Assembly (NCBI GenBank): GCA_001642005.1
Contig: LWCA01000272.1
Coordinates: 1 to 34,980 of the forward strand
Direction: 5' to 3'
Source of the DNA: Intoshia linei
Lineage: Eukaryota; Orthonectida; Rhopaluridae
DNA length: 34,980 nucleotides
Of the stretch, positions 1 to 10,727 are shown piece by piece. A model generated the notes under the pieces. It had not been told where the DNA came from. It saw only the letters and a program-made list of their open reading frames with translations, and did not search any database. Position 1 is the first letter of the stretch, and the number at the start of each line of letters is the position of its first letter. The translations under genes were made by a program, and so were the position numbers.

Positions 1-421
1 TTGCGCGGCTAATTAGCGATTTGTGTGATAACTTTTCATATAAAGGTGGCAGAACAAAAATAATGGTATCAACAAGCGTACTTTTTAATTCCTTTTTTAA
101 TAGAAATGAAATATTCATGAAAATTAATGTTAATAGACCAAAAAATAATATCAATCGGAATGTCCTATGTTTATTGCACGCACTGTAATGTGGGAAGCAA
201 AGTTGCCAGAAAGTGTGTAATGTTACACATTTCTATAGATATGTGAAATGATAAAAAAACACATAATTTCACAAAAATTTAAAAAGTTTATTTTTTGTAA
301 AATGTGCGTAACTAAAGCGACCAGAATAAAATCTAACAACTTGTATTATCATTCAAAATATATCTAAACTATATTTGACATTTTTATACAAAATTTAATC
401 TCTTAAATTTAAATATTGAAT
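1..421. other. Leading stretch without recognised gene
   Basis: AT-rich DNA with no supported exon or RNA gene. It is probably the 5' flank or untranslated part of the hAT element that follows. I could not recognise a terminal inverted repeat or a target duplication. Confidence 0.4.
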
Positions 422-2282
422 ATGAGCCGAAAGTTAAATTTTTCTATGTTGCTGAATCAAAATGACCTGGAAATACGGAATGAAAAAATTTTTTGTTTAC
501 GTTGTAAAAATGTATACCCTATACACAAGGGAACATTAAAACGGCATGTTTTGACAGCCTTACATTCTAATGCACCAAATGTTTTACCTGTTTTAGATAC
601 CGATCAATCATCCAGTATTGTAAAAACTTTAAAAATAGAAATATGTATGGCTATTTATTCAGCTTGTCACACCTCTATCCTTTCAATCGAACATTTTACA
701 AAATTACTTAATACATTTAAAATATCAAATACACCTGTAAGATTAGGACGTACAAAGTGTTCGCAATTGATAAAAAATGTCATTTCTCCTGTTTTCTTTA
801 AAGAAATTGTCACAACATTAAAAGATCAACCATTATCCCTTATTGTCGATGAATCAACGGATATATTGTGCGAAAAATACTTGTGTGTTGTTATAAAATT
901 TTACTCCCCCAAATATTGTAGAATTGTTTCCTTTTTTTGGGATTAATTCATGTAACACGAACAGATGCTGATACACTATGTGGCTTACTTATTAAATTTT
1001 TCCAAGATTCTGGGATAAGTATCAAAAATTCTTATAAAGTGCATTTGCCATTCTTTAAACTTGTGTTGTTTGCGAGCATTTGATGATCTTCCAATTGATA
1101 TTGACAGTATAATACGAAACACATATAGCTTTTTACACCGCTCCAGTTTGAAAACCAGTGAATATGCTAATTTATTTAAATTAGTCGATAGAAGATATCC
1201 TTACAAATTTATCCCAATCAGCACAACAAGGTGGCTAGTACGCGGAAAAGCCATCAATTATAATTAATTATAAGTAATTATAACACAGTGGAGCACCTTA
1301 AAAGACTATTTTCAATTATGTATATCAAATCGTTCAAACTTGTCAGTTGCTGAGAATCTTGTAAGCTTATACAATCACGTGAATTTTGCGTATCTTTTAT
1401 TCCTTAAGCCGATTCTTTTTGAATTCAAATCCATGAACCGCAAGTTTCAATCTGAGAAAGCAGATCATTGCCGAATTTTGGTGGAGTTGAATAATTTTGT
1501 TAAATAGGTAATGTCCCGAATTATAAAAATAGAATATAATAATATGGCATTTGATTTTGAAAATGTGTTCAAAGACTTTGATGATGTAGATAGCGGTTAT
1601 GACTGTTACTGTTTTTTTGGAAATTTTTATCTGATAACAAACTTACAGAAAGCGAGATATTGGCCATTAAAAAGAAATGTAGATTATTTTTAATAACTCT
1701 AATCAAACAACTGTTTAAGAGGGTTTCTAAAAATGTTCGGATTTTAGACAAGATTCAATATGTTTCTCCATCCATTATCTTAAAGCACAACAAAAGAAAA
1801 TCTTTTTCAATGTTACCTCTAGAATTAGCCGAATTTACAAAATTAGGTATCATTGAAAGTCAATGGAGAAGTATAATTAATATAAATTGGTGTGATAAGT
1901 TGAAAACGGATAGGCTACCAGACGGTTCTACTTTTTTGACGATGGTTTTAACTTATAGGGATTCTGAAGGTGTCTTAGAATTTAAAGAGTTGACACTTTT
2001 TGCACTTAAAGTGTATTGCATCCCAATAAGTAATAATAAGCTGTAATAGAAAGAGTTTTTTCTGATCTAAATAATGTCCAAACCAAGCAAAGAAACAGAA
2101 TGAAAAAGAAAATGTTAAGCTCAATTCTGACTATCCAAAGCACGTTTCAAACTACTGGTTTGTGTTATGACTGCTTTGTTCCACCTAAAGAAATGATGAA
2201 TTACAATTCAAATATATACAATATTTTGGATAAATCAAATGAAAGTGCAGAATCTGATGACGATTCACATTTAATATTATAA
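422..2282 (+). pseudogene. Decayed hAT transposase with BED-type zinc finger (ZBED5/FAM200-like)
   Basis: The first open piece (ATG 422 to about 946) has a CxxC...H zinc finger near its start (CLRC, then LKRHV) and the catalytic-core segment SLIVDESTDI typical of hAT transposases. The reading then moves between frames. A one-base shift in a T-run near 935 continues as GLIHVTRTDADTL. A second shift near 1055 continues as LRAFDDLPIDID and ISTTRWL (1061-1267). A stop near 1264 interrupts the frame before QWSTLKDYF. Further pieces lie at 1660-2046. After another shift near 2040, the hAT C-terminal dimerisation motif ERVFSDLNNVQTKQRN is seen (about 2046-2095) and ends at 2282. With at least three frameshifts or stops this cannot encode an active transposase. 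Domain order and motifs identify the hAT superfamily; terminal repeats were not found. Confidence 0.85.
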
Positions 2283-2696
2283 TTAATAATTATGTGCGAT
2301 AAAAACGACATAACTTTGTGAATTACCTAATAAAACTGTAAATTTTGTCTAAAATTAAGTTTTGCTTTTTAGTCTAAGAAGCGATAAACATACATTTTGA
2401 ATATATTCAATAAAGTATTCTTCATATTTGTGGGCTTAAAGTCTAGGCTAAACTGCATAAGGCCCAGCACTTCAAAGCCGTGCATATTGGAAAAAAATAA
2501 TAAATAAAAACCTATCAATATTGGCTATAAATGATTTAGGTTTTTTGATAACAGTATCTAAAATTGACAAATTGTTAAAAAAGATGATAAAAATTAAACC
2601 AATAGTCTTTTTGGAGAATTTCAGTTGTTGGTATCCAGTTTTTTTTCTAAAACCAAAATTAAAAAAGTAACCCCTGAATAAAATTAAAAATTGTAA
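2283..2696. other. Gap between hAT relic and FRA10AC1-like gene
   Basis: No exon or RNA gene is supported. It lies downstream of the minus-strand FRA10AC1-like stop codon and probably holds its 3' UTR. A GC-richer patch around 2445-2490 looks like transposon debris but cannot be assigned. Confidence 0.4.
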
Positions 2697-4060
2697 CTAA
2701 AAAACAAACCTTTTACGATAATTAATCTTTATGGAACAAGGGGGGCAAAGGCCTAAATATTAATAAAAATGAATGAATAGATTAAATTACGTAGTTTGAC
2801 AAGGGCACTTTTATTTTCTTCGTTTTCGACATAATTGAAATTAACCTCCCAGCTGGTCAACGATTTTCTGGAATCACATCGGGTAGAACCGCAAATAAAT
2901 TGTCCTAAAATTAAAAATGTAAAAAATAAGTTTAATATTGAAATCAAAGAAAATATCAATTAAAAACCTTTTCCAATGATAACTTCCTTTTCTGTTCGCC
3001 AGCGCATGGCAATCTTAAATGTAAATTTAAAAATATTAATAAAAAATGTACTCGTCCTGATTTGTAATGTTTAATGTTACTGATGCAATACTCTTTATAC
3101 AGTCGATTATAATACTTATTTACCAATTTAATTTCCCTAAAAAATGTAAAATGAATAAATTAAAATAAATGCTACCAAAATTTACCATTGAGACAAATGT
3201 TTTAGTTTTTTATCGTCCTTAATAAATTGATAATTTTTTTGTAACAAATCATATTCTTCGTCTTCCTTAGTTCTAAAATTTTATTTGACAATATTAAACA
3301 TTATTAAACCCTTTTCCATTTTCACAAACATTCATATTTCTAATACGTAAATAAGTATTTACATAATCTTTGTGACGTGAATACTAAAAAAAAATAAATA
3401 AATTTATACATTTATTTAACCCTTTCTGTCTAGTGCAATTTTATGTACTATCACGGTGATAATATCACCACAAGTCTGAAATTTATGTTTTAATTTCAAC
3501 TTTTATAACTTGTATTAATTTAATTTATAATTGGGCCCAATCTGACATAAAATTAATTGGTACCAATTTGTAAATGAAAATTTTTATCAAAATGTTTTTA
3601 AATCGTCTTTGACCATGAGGTCTGTTGCTATAAAAGCTGTAATGTTTGCAATTGCAACTATAAAAAATATTTGTAAAAATACCGAATTGATAACAGAATC
3701 GTAGCTTAAATTAAATTAACGCTAATAAGAAAATTATATAATATATGCTAAATTTTGTGGTTGTTTCATTTGCATCTTGAAAGTTTAAAACTTATCATTT
3801 AATTGTAATTGGAACCATGTGTGAATGATAATTTCAATAAAAAATAAATTAATCTGCAAATAGATTCTTTCTGAAAATATATTAAGCATAAAAGAATAAA
3901 GTTTTTCATTATTTTATTGTGTATAACAGAATGCACAGACAGCAAAAGGGTTAAATTTGGAAAATTTAATTACTGCATCCATATGTATTTGTTGTTTATC
4001 TTTTTCTTTATTTTCGCTAAATATTGTAGAATATACAAAAAAATGATACATTAATTTCAT
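2697..4060 (-). CDS. FRA10AC1: FRA10AC1-like protein (spliceosome-associated), 8 exons, about 171 aa
   Basis: Exons on the minus strand: 4050-4060 (from ATG; it could extend to an acceptor at 4078), 3974-4016, 3310-3383, 3186-3272, 3052-3136, 2968-3013, 2791-2904, 2697-2752. All junctions are GT-AG and the phases fit into one 172-codon frame. Conserved stretches are HMDAYSRHKDYVN, NKYYNRLYKEYCI, MRWRTEKEVIIGKGQFICG and SLTSWEVNFNYVE, then LVKLRLCPPCSIK. These match the Fra10Ac1 domain, including its two Cys pairs (a likely zinc site). Human FRA10AC1 is about 315 aa; this copy keeps the conserved core and lacks the charged N- and C-terminal tails. The family is associated with the spliceosome (established knowledge). 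Intron lengths are 33, 590, 37, 49, 38, 63 and 38 nt; the 590-nt one contains a MITE. The exact N-terminus is the least certain part. Confidence 0.88.
3416..3954. mobile_element. piggyBac-like MITE with TTAA target duplication
   Basis: The sequence begins TTAA-CCCTTTCTGTC (3416-3430) and ends in the inverted form GACAGCAAAAGGG-TTAA (about 3938-3954). The element proper (3420-3950, 531 bp) is therefore flanked by the TTAA duplication typical of piggyBac. It contains no long reading frame, so it is non-autonomous. It sits inside the FRA10AC1-like intron between 3384 and 3973. Removing the element and one TTAA leaves an intron of about 55 nt, in line with the neighbouring introns. Confidence 0.82.
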
Positions 4061-5015
4061 TTTTTTGGAGGAACTGGCTAAAATTTTAATTACTGTAAAT
4101 TTATCAATATTAAATAAAGCGGAATTATCAGTTTTAATAGTAATTTACCCATATGTATAAATTTATCAATTTTTCATTTGATTTTAAAATATTGTAGTGT
4201 TCTTTAAATTTGAGATTTATTTTTTATGTTGTTTTGGTGATTTGTACACATTTAAATTATTAATATTATTTAAATGTGCGTGACAAATTTTATTTGAAAT
4301 TAGAATAAAGCATAATTCATCATAGGAGGTTTTTTTTGATAAAATGAACTAAATGGGAGCATCTTTTGTTAAAGTGAGAATTTAAATAAAAATTGATATT
4401 ATAATATCATAACTATCAAATCCAGGCCCGAGTACGACTCTCCGTGGCCGTGGAGAGGTGACTAGAGGTTATGTGGCAGAGATGACGAAATGTGTTTTCA
4501 TAATGAACATACCACTTGACATGTTTTTTAAGAAAATGATAAATTTACCTACAAAAAGTTTTTGATTAAATTTTTATAAATTGTTAATTTTTAATATTGT
4601 ACAAATAAATTTTAAATTGACAAGAAAATATTGATTCATATTTTGTTAAATTTTAAATTAAAAATCTCTAAATTTATGAATCAAAAAAGGCTCTGTAATA
4701 AAATTTGAGGATTACCACACAAAAGAGTCAGAATATTTAATAATTGTTTTAAAATGTAATCATTCTTAAGTTCAATTAACGGGTTCAAAAAAATTGTGAA
4801 TTTACCTATCTAAAGAAATTGATGGAAATTTTGTTAAGAATCCAAAAAATTTAAATTAAAATTATTACAAGAAATATTAAAGTTTAGAATCTCAACCTTA
4901 CATTGAGATAAAAAGTTCAATTGCGGAATAACGTTTTGATTATGTCTAAATTCATAATTATGAAAAACAATAAATTGCATCGATTATTTCAATATAAAAT
5001 AAACTTTATTTTAAT
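4061..5015. promoter_or_regulatory. Divergent intergenic region FRA10AC1-like / EXOSC1
   Basis: This is about 955 bp between two genes pointing away from each other, so it must hold both promoters and 5' UTRs. Further 5' non-coding exons of the minus-strand gene may lie here. No core promoter motif stands out in such AT-rich DNA. A GC-richer patch at about 4425-4490 resembles the end of a hAT-type element, and similar patches occur at about 15020-15060 and 17900-17930. Confidence 0.4.
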
Positions 5016-8000
5016 ATGCAAATTTCTACTTTGGATGACGTTACCTGTGTTCCAGGTAAAATGGTATTTAAACGTATTAATTACTAAAAAAGGTCAAATT
5101 TTAATTGAAAATGGACCAAATTGTGTACTTGGAGAAGGCGTTTATTCTAGAAATGATAAAATAATTAGCTCCATGGCTGGGAAAATATCTATATCTAATG
5201 TCAATCAAAAAGTAATTTTTTTTATTATGTAGTTTATTATTAAACGAATATTCCATATTTTTATATAAGAGTAGTTATCCGCTTTTTTATCGTAGTCTGA
5301 AAAATTTGAATTTTAAACTATCGGAATGTTAAATGTTACATTCTTAATTTAAAAATCATCATTTAATTCTTAGTAAGGATTCCTTACTTATATAAAGTGC
5401 TCTGTTTGTCTGTGTGTGTTTATCATTTATTTCAATAACTACCAGTCAGAATTTTATAAAGTATACATTTCTATTACGTTTTTTTCCGGGTGAAAGTAAA
5501 ATAAATTTCAACCTCCGAAATTCACATCTTAACTGTCAAAAACATTTATTTTCCTTTTTTTTAAAAATCAAACGAGTTCTAGAATTTAAAAAAATATATC
5601 TCTAGGTCCAAAACCACAAATTACTTTTTTTTAAAATAAAAAGAGCCCTAGAATTTAAAAAAATACAGGTGGTACAGTTGTATCCTGTTAACACCTAAAA
5701 AAAATTTCAATCGGAATAAGTGACGACTTCACGGTCAAAAAAGCATTTTAGTATTCATATATTTTTTTCCAAAATATTTTATTAAAACAAAAAATCTGAA
5801 ATAATTAACGGTCCGAAAATTAAAAAAAAAAATATTCTTATAGAGCTTATTTCAGTTGATATAAATAAAAAAGTTCAACCCAAAAATCTAAGCATTCCCG
5901 GTGAAAAATAATTTTTAATATATTATCAACCAATATTTTTCAAATATTTCGAATTAAAATAAAAATGAAGTGTAAATATTGATCCTACAATTTCAAAAAA
6001 AATGTGCATTGAACGTCTACACATTTCCAATTATAATAAAAATCTATATAATTCATTCCTTCGGAATTTTTTTTCATTGCTACGCAATTTTTCATACTCA
6101 TTACTTATTTTCAAAAATTTAACGAAATTTATTTTAAAACTACATTAATTTGCTGTACAGCAATTAAAAGTACAACTTTGTTATTATCATTTTTGTATTT
6201 ATTACAATGCTTGGCAATTTCTGTAAAATTCATCTGAAATGTTTTTAAACTGCTGCTTTCCTTAATTATTGATACAAAATTAATATTTTTTACTCATCGA
6301 AAGAAGATAGTGAATATACCAGGTTTATTTACAATTTTATTTTTTATGGAATTGAATATTTGCTATTTTGACAAATTTTAGGATTTATTATTTTTGAGAT
6401 TATACACTCATTACCTTTAATAAATTAAATAAATGGGATCACAAAATTGTTTTTAAAATTCTCTACAAAAATGCTAACCGAATAAAATTAAGTGGGAATT
6501 ATTCATTTTAAATTAAAAGCTAATGTGAAATTCAAGTTTAGGAATGACTTCTTTAAATGATTGTTAATAATGAGTAGCAATTTTAATTAAGATTTTATTA
6601 TTGTATTTATTTTTTTGGTAGAATTAGATAAATAATAAATAATTAAAACAATCTACATTTATTACGAAGAATACTGAATAAGCGATGTTTTTCTTTTCCA
6701 AGTTATTCAAACTCACCTAATGGATCAAAAATGAGAAGAAAAATTTTATTTGTTTCCAAAAAACTAAATATGAATATCATTGATGAAATACATGTATTAA
6801 AAATGCTATTCACTATTACCACTGCTTTAAAGTTTAAAGGAGTGGTTCCCAAATCTGTTACACCATAATACCGGTCATTTCACATTAGCTTTTAATTTGA
6901 AGTGAATTATTCCCACTTACTTTTATTTTGTTAACATTGTGTAAATAATTTTGTGATGCCATTTTTTTAATTAACATTTAACATTTAGGGAGAATAAGTG
7001 TATAATCTTAAAAATAAAGTAAAAAAGGTGCAATCCTAAAAATTGTCATAAATAAGTCAAATTCCAGAAAAAATAAAATTGCAAATAAACCTGTGTAGAA
7101 TTGCTTCTCTTGTATGTTTAATTACGTTGAGATAATTATCCTTATCTCATTACAACCGGTATTTTCTTTTTTAATAATTGGACGGTATACATTCAGTTTC
7201 TACTTTCGATAAGTAAAAAATAATGTATGTCAATAATTAACGAACTCAGCACTTTAAAAACATATTTCGGGTAAATTTTGCCAACATTGAAATAAATATA
7301 AAAATGATAATAACAAAGTTATAGTTCAAGTCATTTTTAACGGAAGGAATGAATTTATGAGATTTACACCCACATATCTTTATCGGAAGCTTGTAAACGT
7401 TCAATGTACATTTTTTTAAAATTGTAGATGAATATTTACATTTGTGAATACGTTTTAAATGTGTTTGTTTTTTTTTAAATTGTTAATATTTTAATTTAAT
7501 TTTTCTCACCTAAGTACTGTCTACCCAACGCCACGTACATTTAAAAAATATATCTGGAATCGTCTGCCCTTGTCACACGTAGTTACGTTTGTACCGAGTT
7601 GAATTTACCTTAATCTCGCCTTAGATAATAATTTTGTTTTAAAATTACAATGTTTAATTAAATGTGTACCTTATTTATTACAATTGCTAATTTGTTAATT
7701 ATAATTATTTTAGATTAAAATTGATATAAAAAATAAAAATAAAAGTTTTGTTATTCCAAAGATTGATTCTATTGTGGTTGCTCGAGTATTTTTATAAATT
7801 ATATTTTTTATTTTAATTTTTGGTACGTTTTCTGAAACTTGTACTAAAAATAATCATTTTCAAATTGATAAGATAACATAATTGTTGAACCCTGTTTTAA
7901 CCACACTTTAATTTAAGTATCATTTTACTGGTTCGTTAAAATACATTTACATTTTCACCGGTCTGGAAGAGATTAAAGGTTGGAAAACTTCCATCTATTC

Positions 8001-9636
8001 CTAATAATTCGATATAATTCACGGGACCATATGAAAATGGCAGCCAGTTTTTATAATTTTCAAAGTAAATTAAAACTATTTATTTTTTATATAAAATTTA
8101 TAAATATTATTACTCAAACCTAGGTAAATAGATTGGGTTAATATAAAAGGAAATTTTTAAGTGAATGAGAATACAAAAAAAATAAATATGATAAATTTTT
8201 ATTATGTCTCAAATGTTAAATAAATAAATTATTTTAACTTTTTAAGTCTTACATATTTAATATTATAAATTTTTAGGTGGACAAAGTCGAAAAAATACGA
8301 TGTACTTGTACTATTTTTAGAGTAGATGAAATTCAAACTAGTTTATTTTACGGTGTTATAAAGTAATTTTTTTATTATTATAATATTTACAACTACATAC
8401 ACGTATACACTTTATGTACGCTTTTATTTTATTTATTGTTAAATTATAGGACAGAGGTCGTAAAACAGAACCACATGGTCTGAAAAATATTTATTTGATT
8501 GGGGTCCATTTTATAAAAATTATAATTCATGTTATTATAGAGGCCGCTGATTTAGAAATTTATGAATTATGGTGGAATGGGGTGACAGGGGCGTTAGTTT
8601 AAAAAGGTTGAGATCCCTGAACTAATGAGTAACACTAAAAAGCTTATGAATCCTTAGTTAAGAGCAATCAAGTAATTTAGTTTTTAATCTATTCATTAAT
8701 GACCTTTCCTAAGTTAGTTATTAACGCCAAAGAGTATTATTTTAACCAATCTCCACTTTTATTTAAATAAAAAAAACGCCACCAGGGCGGAATCGAACCG
8801 CTGCGAATCCAATCACCTACGGTTTTGAAGACCGCACTCAAGACCACTCAAGCTCATGGCGGCAATATTTTTATATATTATTATTATATATATAAAATAT
8901 TGATTTAGTCGTGACGATGTTCGTAAAACTGAAAAAGACAAAATTCAAATGTATAATTGCTTTAGACCCGGTGATATTATTATGGCTAAAGTTGTAAGTT
9001 TATTTGTTCTTTATTTATTACCACGTTTACAAAATAAAATATATTCGACCAGTGGGTTTCGTTTAATTTCACTTTTTTATTGGCCCATTATTTATATTAC
9101 ATTTATGAATGAGTGTTTTTTTAAATCCAAATTATTTTTACTAAAAATCAAAATTTACCAACCCTAAAATGAAAAAATCAGTTTTAGGGTTCGTAAGACT
9201 GAATTTTTGCCTAAAAACTTGGTAAAAGTGGCTTTTTCCCTTAGCGGTTTGTAAAAATAGTTGTGTTAAAAATATTCTCTATATGCATCATGATTAAAAT
9301 AATAAATGGATAACTGAATATACAAATAATGAATATTTTACTATTTTTATACTTTCATTTTGAACAATTAATGTATTACATTAGGTATCTTTGGGAGAGG
9401 CGAACATGTATTGGCTTGCGACAAATTCTAATGAATTAGGAGTGATATTAGCTAAAAGTAAAGCAGGTAAACTAAAAAACCCAAAAATATGACATCTTAA
9501 ATTTTTAACAGGTCATCAAATGATACCAATAAGCTGGCAAGAAATGCAATGTTTAGAAACATTTGATAAAGAATTTAGAAAAACTGCAAAGATAACTGAA
9601 AAACAGTTAAAAGAATTGTACCTAGAACACCTGTAA
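5016..9636 (+). CDS. EXOSC1: Exosome complex component CSL4 (EXOSC1), 7 exons, 202 aa
   Basis: Exons: 5016-5055, 5093-5211, 7714-7785, 8277-8362, 8909-8993, 9385-9466, 9512-9636. Phases agree at every junction, giving 203 codons (human protein: 195 aa). Residues 11-14 are CVPG and about 32-44 are VYSRNDKIISSMA, matching the CSL4 N-terminal domain. The S1 RNA-binding domain spans roughly residues 66-140, with DDVRKTEKDKIQMY and CFRPGDIIMAKV. The C-terminal part has ELGVILAKSKAGHQMIPISW and FRKTA. CSL4 is one of the cap subunits (S1/KH ring) of the RNA exosome, which helps channel RNA to the 3'-5' exonuclease in nucleus and cytoplasm (established knowledge). Intron 1 is 37 nt with a TACTAA-like branch site; intron 6 is 45 nt; introns 2-5 are 391-2502 nt and carry repeats and a tRNA gene. 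The start ATG is the first that fits the conserved N-terminus. Confidence 0.93.
5381..5970. repeat. Interspersed repeat family, copy 1 (in EXOSC1 intron 2)
   Basis: It starts TCCTTACTTATATAAAG followed by a TGTCTGTGTGTG tract, then a conserved block around 5430-5530. Related copies start at 12161 and 19101. Directly in front lies AGTAAGGA, which makes an imperfect palindrome with the element start (5372-5388), as if two ends met head to head. No coding capacity. Confidence 0.6.
5971..7440. repeat. Long imperfect inverted repeat (arms about 560 bp)
   Basis: The left arm (about 5971-6531) and right arm (about 6877-7440) are imperfect reverse complements. Examples: TGCATTGAACGT at 6004 against ACGTTCAATGTACA near 7398; GCTAATGTGAAAT near 6519 against ATTTCACATTAGC near 6877; and CTTTGTTATTATCATTTTT near 6176 against its complement near 7300. 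The roughly 345-bp centre is unique. It lies in EXOSC1 intron 2, so the pre-mRNA could fold into a long hairpin. Arm similarity was judged by eye. Confidence 0.7.
8440..8619. repeat. Probable hAT-type element remnant
   Basis: It is GC-richer than its surroundings and ends in AAAAAGGTTGAGATCCCTG, a sequence of the style seen at hAT 3' termini. A matching left end and an 8-bp duplication were not found. It lies in EXOSC1 intron 4, just ahead of the tRNA. Confidence 0.35.
8769..8776 (-). terminator. RNA polymerase III terminator of the tRNA-Sec gene
   Basis: Eight T residues (read on the minus strand) follow the last base of the tRNA with no spacer, a strong Pol III terminator. Confidence 0.8.
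8777..8863 (-). tRNA. tRNA-Sec (anticodon TCA)
   Basis: On the minus strand this is exactly 87 nt, the usual animal tRNA-Sec length. It begins GCCGCCATG and ends CCTGGTGGC plus a G discriminator base, giving the long 9-bp acceptor stem of this tRNA (one G.T pair and one mismatch). The T-arm is a 4-bp stem with loop TTCGATT, i.e. the 9/4 architecture. The anticodon loop is CTTCAAA with anticodon TCA, flanked by a GCGGT/ACCGT stem. There is an extra arm of at least 4 bp between anticodon and T arms. This tRNA is charged with serine, converted to selenocysteine, and decodes UGA in selenoprotein mRNAs (established knowledge). It lies antisense inside EXOSC1 intron 4 (8363-8908). Intact arms and adjacent Pol III signals argue for a functional gene. 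Confidence 0.95.
8885..8900 (-). promoter_or_regulatory. TATA element upstream of tRNA-Sec
   Basis: A run of alternating T/A (TATATATATAAAATAT on the plus strand) lies 22-37 bp upstream of the tRNA 5' end. Animal tRNA-Sec genes use an upstream TATA box near -30 plus a proximal sequence element near -60 (established knowledge). The surroundings are AT-rich, so the motif alone is weak evidence. A PSE at the usual distance would fall inside EXOSC1 exon 5. Confidence 0.5.
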
Positions 9637-9644
9637 ATATATAT

Positions 9645-10554
9645 TTACAAAAACGTTTGTGGTATCAAATAGTCGGAAGGTGTATTGGATCGTCTTGGTT
9701 CATTTAGAAAGGAAGCCTCATCGATGAATTTGGCAAAATTATATTTTAATTGTTGAAATTTATCGATTTGTAACGCTAATTCACTTTTCAAATTATTATT
9801 AATTGTATGAATCTGCTCAATTTTGAATTCTAGTTGTCTAACTGTTTCATTTCGGACACTCAACTCTTTCCGCAATACAACTTCGACATGATTATCGACG
9901 GGAACATGTATTAACTCATCTTCAACTTTAACACTAACAACGTGTGATGATGTTTTTCTAGTAATATTGTTAATTTCTTCTTCATGTTCAAGTTTTAGTT
10001 TGTTAATTTGCTTTGTAATTGTTAAATTTTTCGAAATTTCATTTTCGATTAATTTGTTTCTTTCATTCATCGATGCTTTTTGTTTTTCAATTAATAATTT
10101 TTGCATTTTTTCATATTCAATACTAATATCCAACAAAAATTGTTCCATTCTTTTTTCAATAAGTTTCTTGTAAGTTTGCATAAAGTTCTAATCTCACAAT
10201 TATTTAATATGAGTAAAATATAACCTCCTTTTCCGTGTTAATTTTTTCAGTTTCAAATTTTATCTCGTTCCGGTACTTACTTTTCAAATTTTTAACATTT
10301 TCTTGAAATTTTTTTTCTCTTTCCATGTCCTCTTTTTTACTCAATTCAATTTTGTATTTTTCAATTTCTGTATTAAGAAATGTTTCATTTGCAATTTCAA
10401 TCTTTTTTTCAATTTCTTGGCCAATTTCTAAAAATTTTTTTTAAATTTTATGTTTCTTACTCAATATTTCGATATGGGTCACATTTTGAATTGTATCTAG
10501 CGAATCATTAGGTAATCCATCAGTAGTAGTTGGTTTTCCATGTCTGTTAGTCAT
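9645..10554 (-). CDS. Unidentified coiled-coil protein, 3 exons, about 279 aa
   Basis: Exons: 10461-10554, 10225-10427, 9645-10187. The introns are only 33 and 37 nt; both are GT-AG and keep frame. The first 30 residues are polar without obvious structure. Residues from about 32 onward are rich in E, K, I and N with heptad-like spacing (for example IGQEIEKKIEIANE), and this continues with one break near TSSHVVSVKVEDELIHVPVD to about residue 255. The C-terminal tail contains NEPRRSNTPSDY. No signal peptide or membrane segment. I do not recognise the family; a cytoskeletal, centrosomal or ciliary scaffold would fit such composition, but that is a guess. It converges on EXOSC1, the two stops being 8 bp apart, and begins 173 bp downstream of the AP2M1 stop on the same strand. 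Confidence 0.78.
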
Positions 10555-10645
10555 AATTACAAATCAATAATTCTTTTTAAATGGATCACTCCTATTGACA
10601 CAAATAAACAGATAATGGTATATTAATCTCATTTATGTTAATTAT

Positions 10646-10651
10646 TTTATT
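10646..10651 (-). promoter_or_regulatory. Candidate poly(A) signal for AP2M1
   Basis: AATAAA on the minus strand, about 77 nt after the AP2M1 stop codon and about 90 bp before the ATG of the next minus-strand gene. Confidence 0.5.
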
Positions 10652-10727
10652 TTTTCAATTTCGTCGATAGTATTTACTTGTGATAATAATTTTAATACAA
10701 ATTTAAAAACATGAAAAATAAATCCTT

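Noticed and set aside
1569-1751. Minus-strand open frame of 60 codons
   Set aside because: Antisense of the hAT transposase relic.
4921-5232. Single-exon reading of the first EXOSC1 exons
   Set aside because: It reads through a 37-nt intron (5056-5092). Only the spliced version gives the CSL4 N-terminal motif CVPG in frame with the rest.
9967-10173. Plus-strand open frame of 68 codons
   Set aside because: Antisense of the coiled-coil gene; the serine/phenylalanine-rich reading is the usual mirror of E/K-rich codons.
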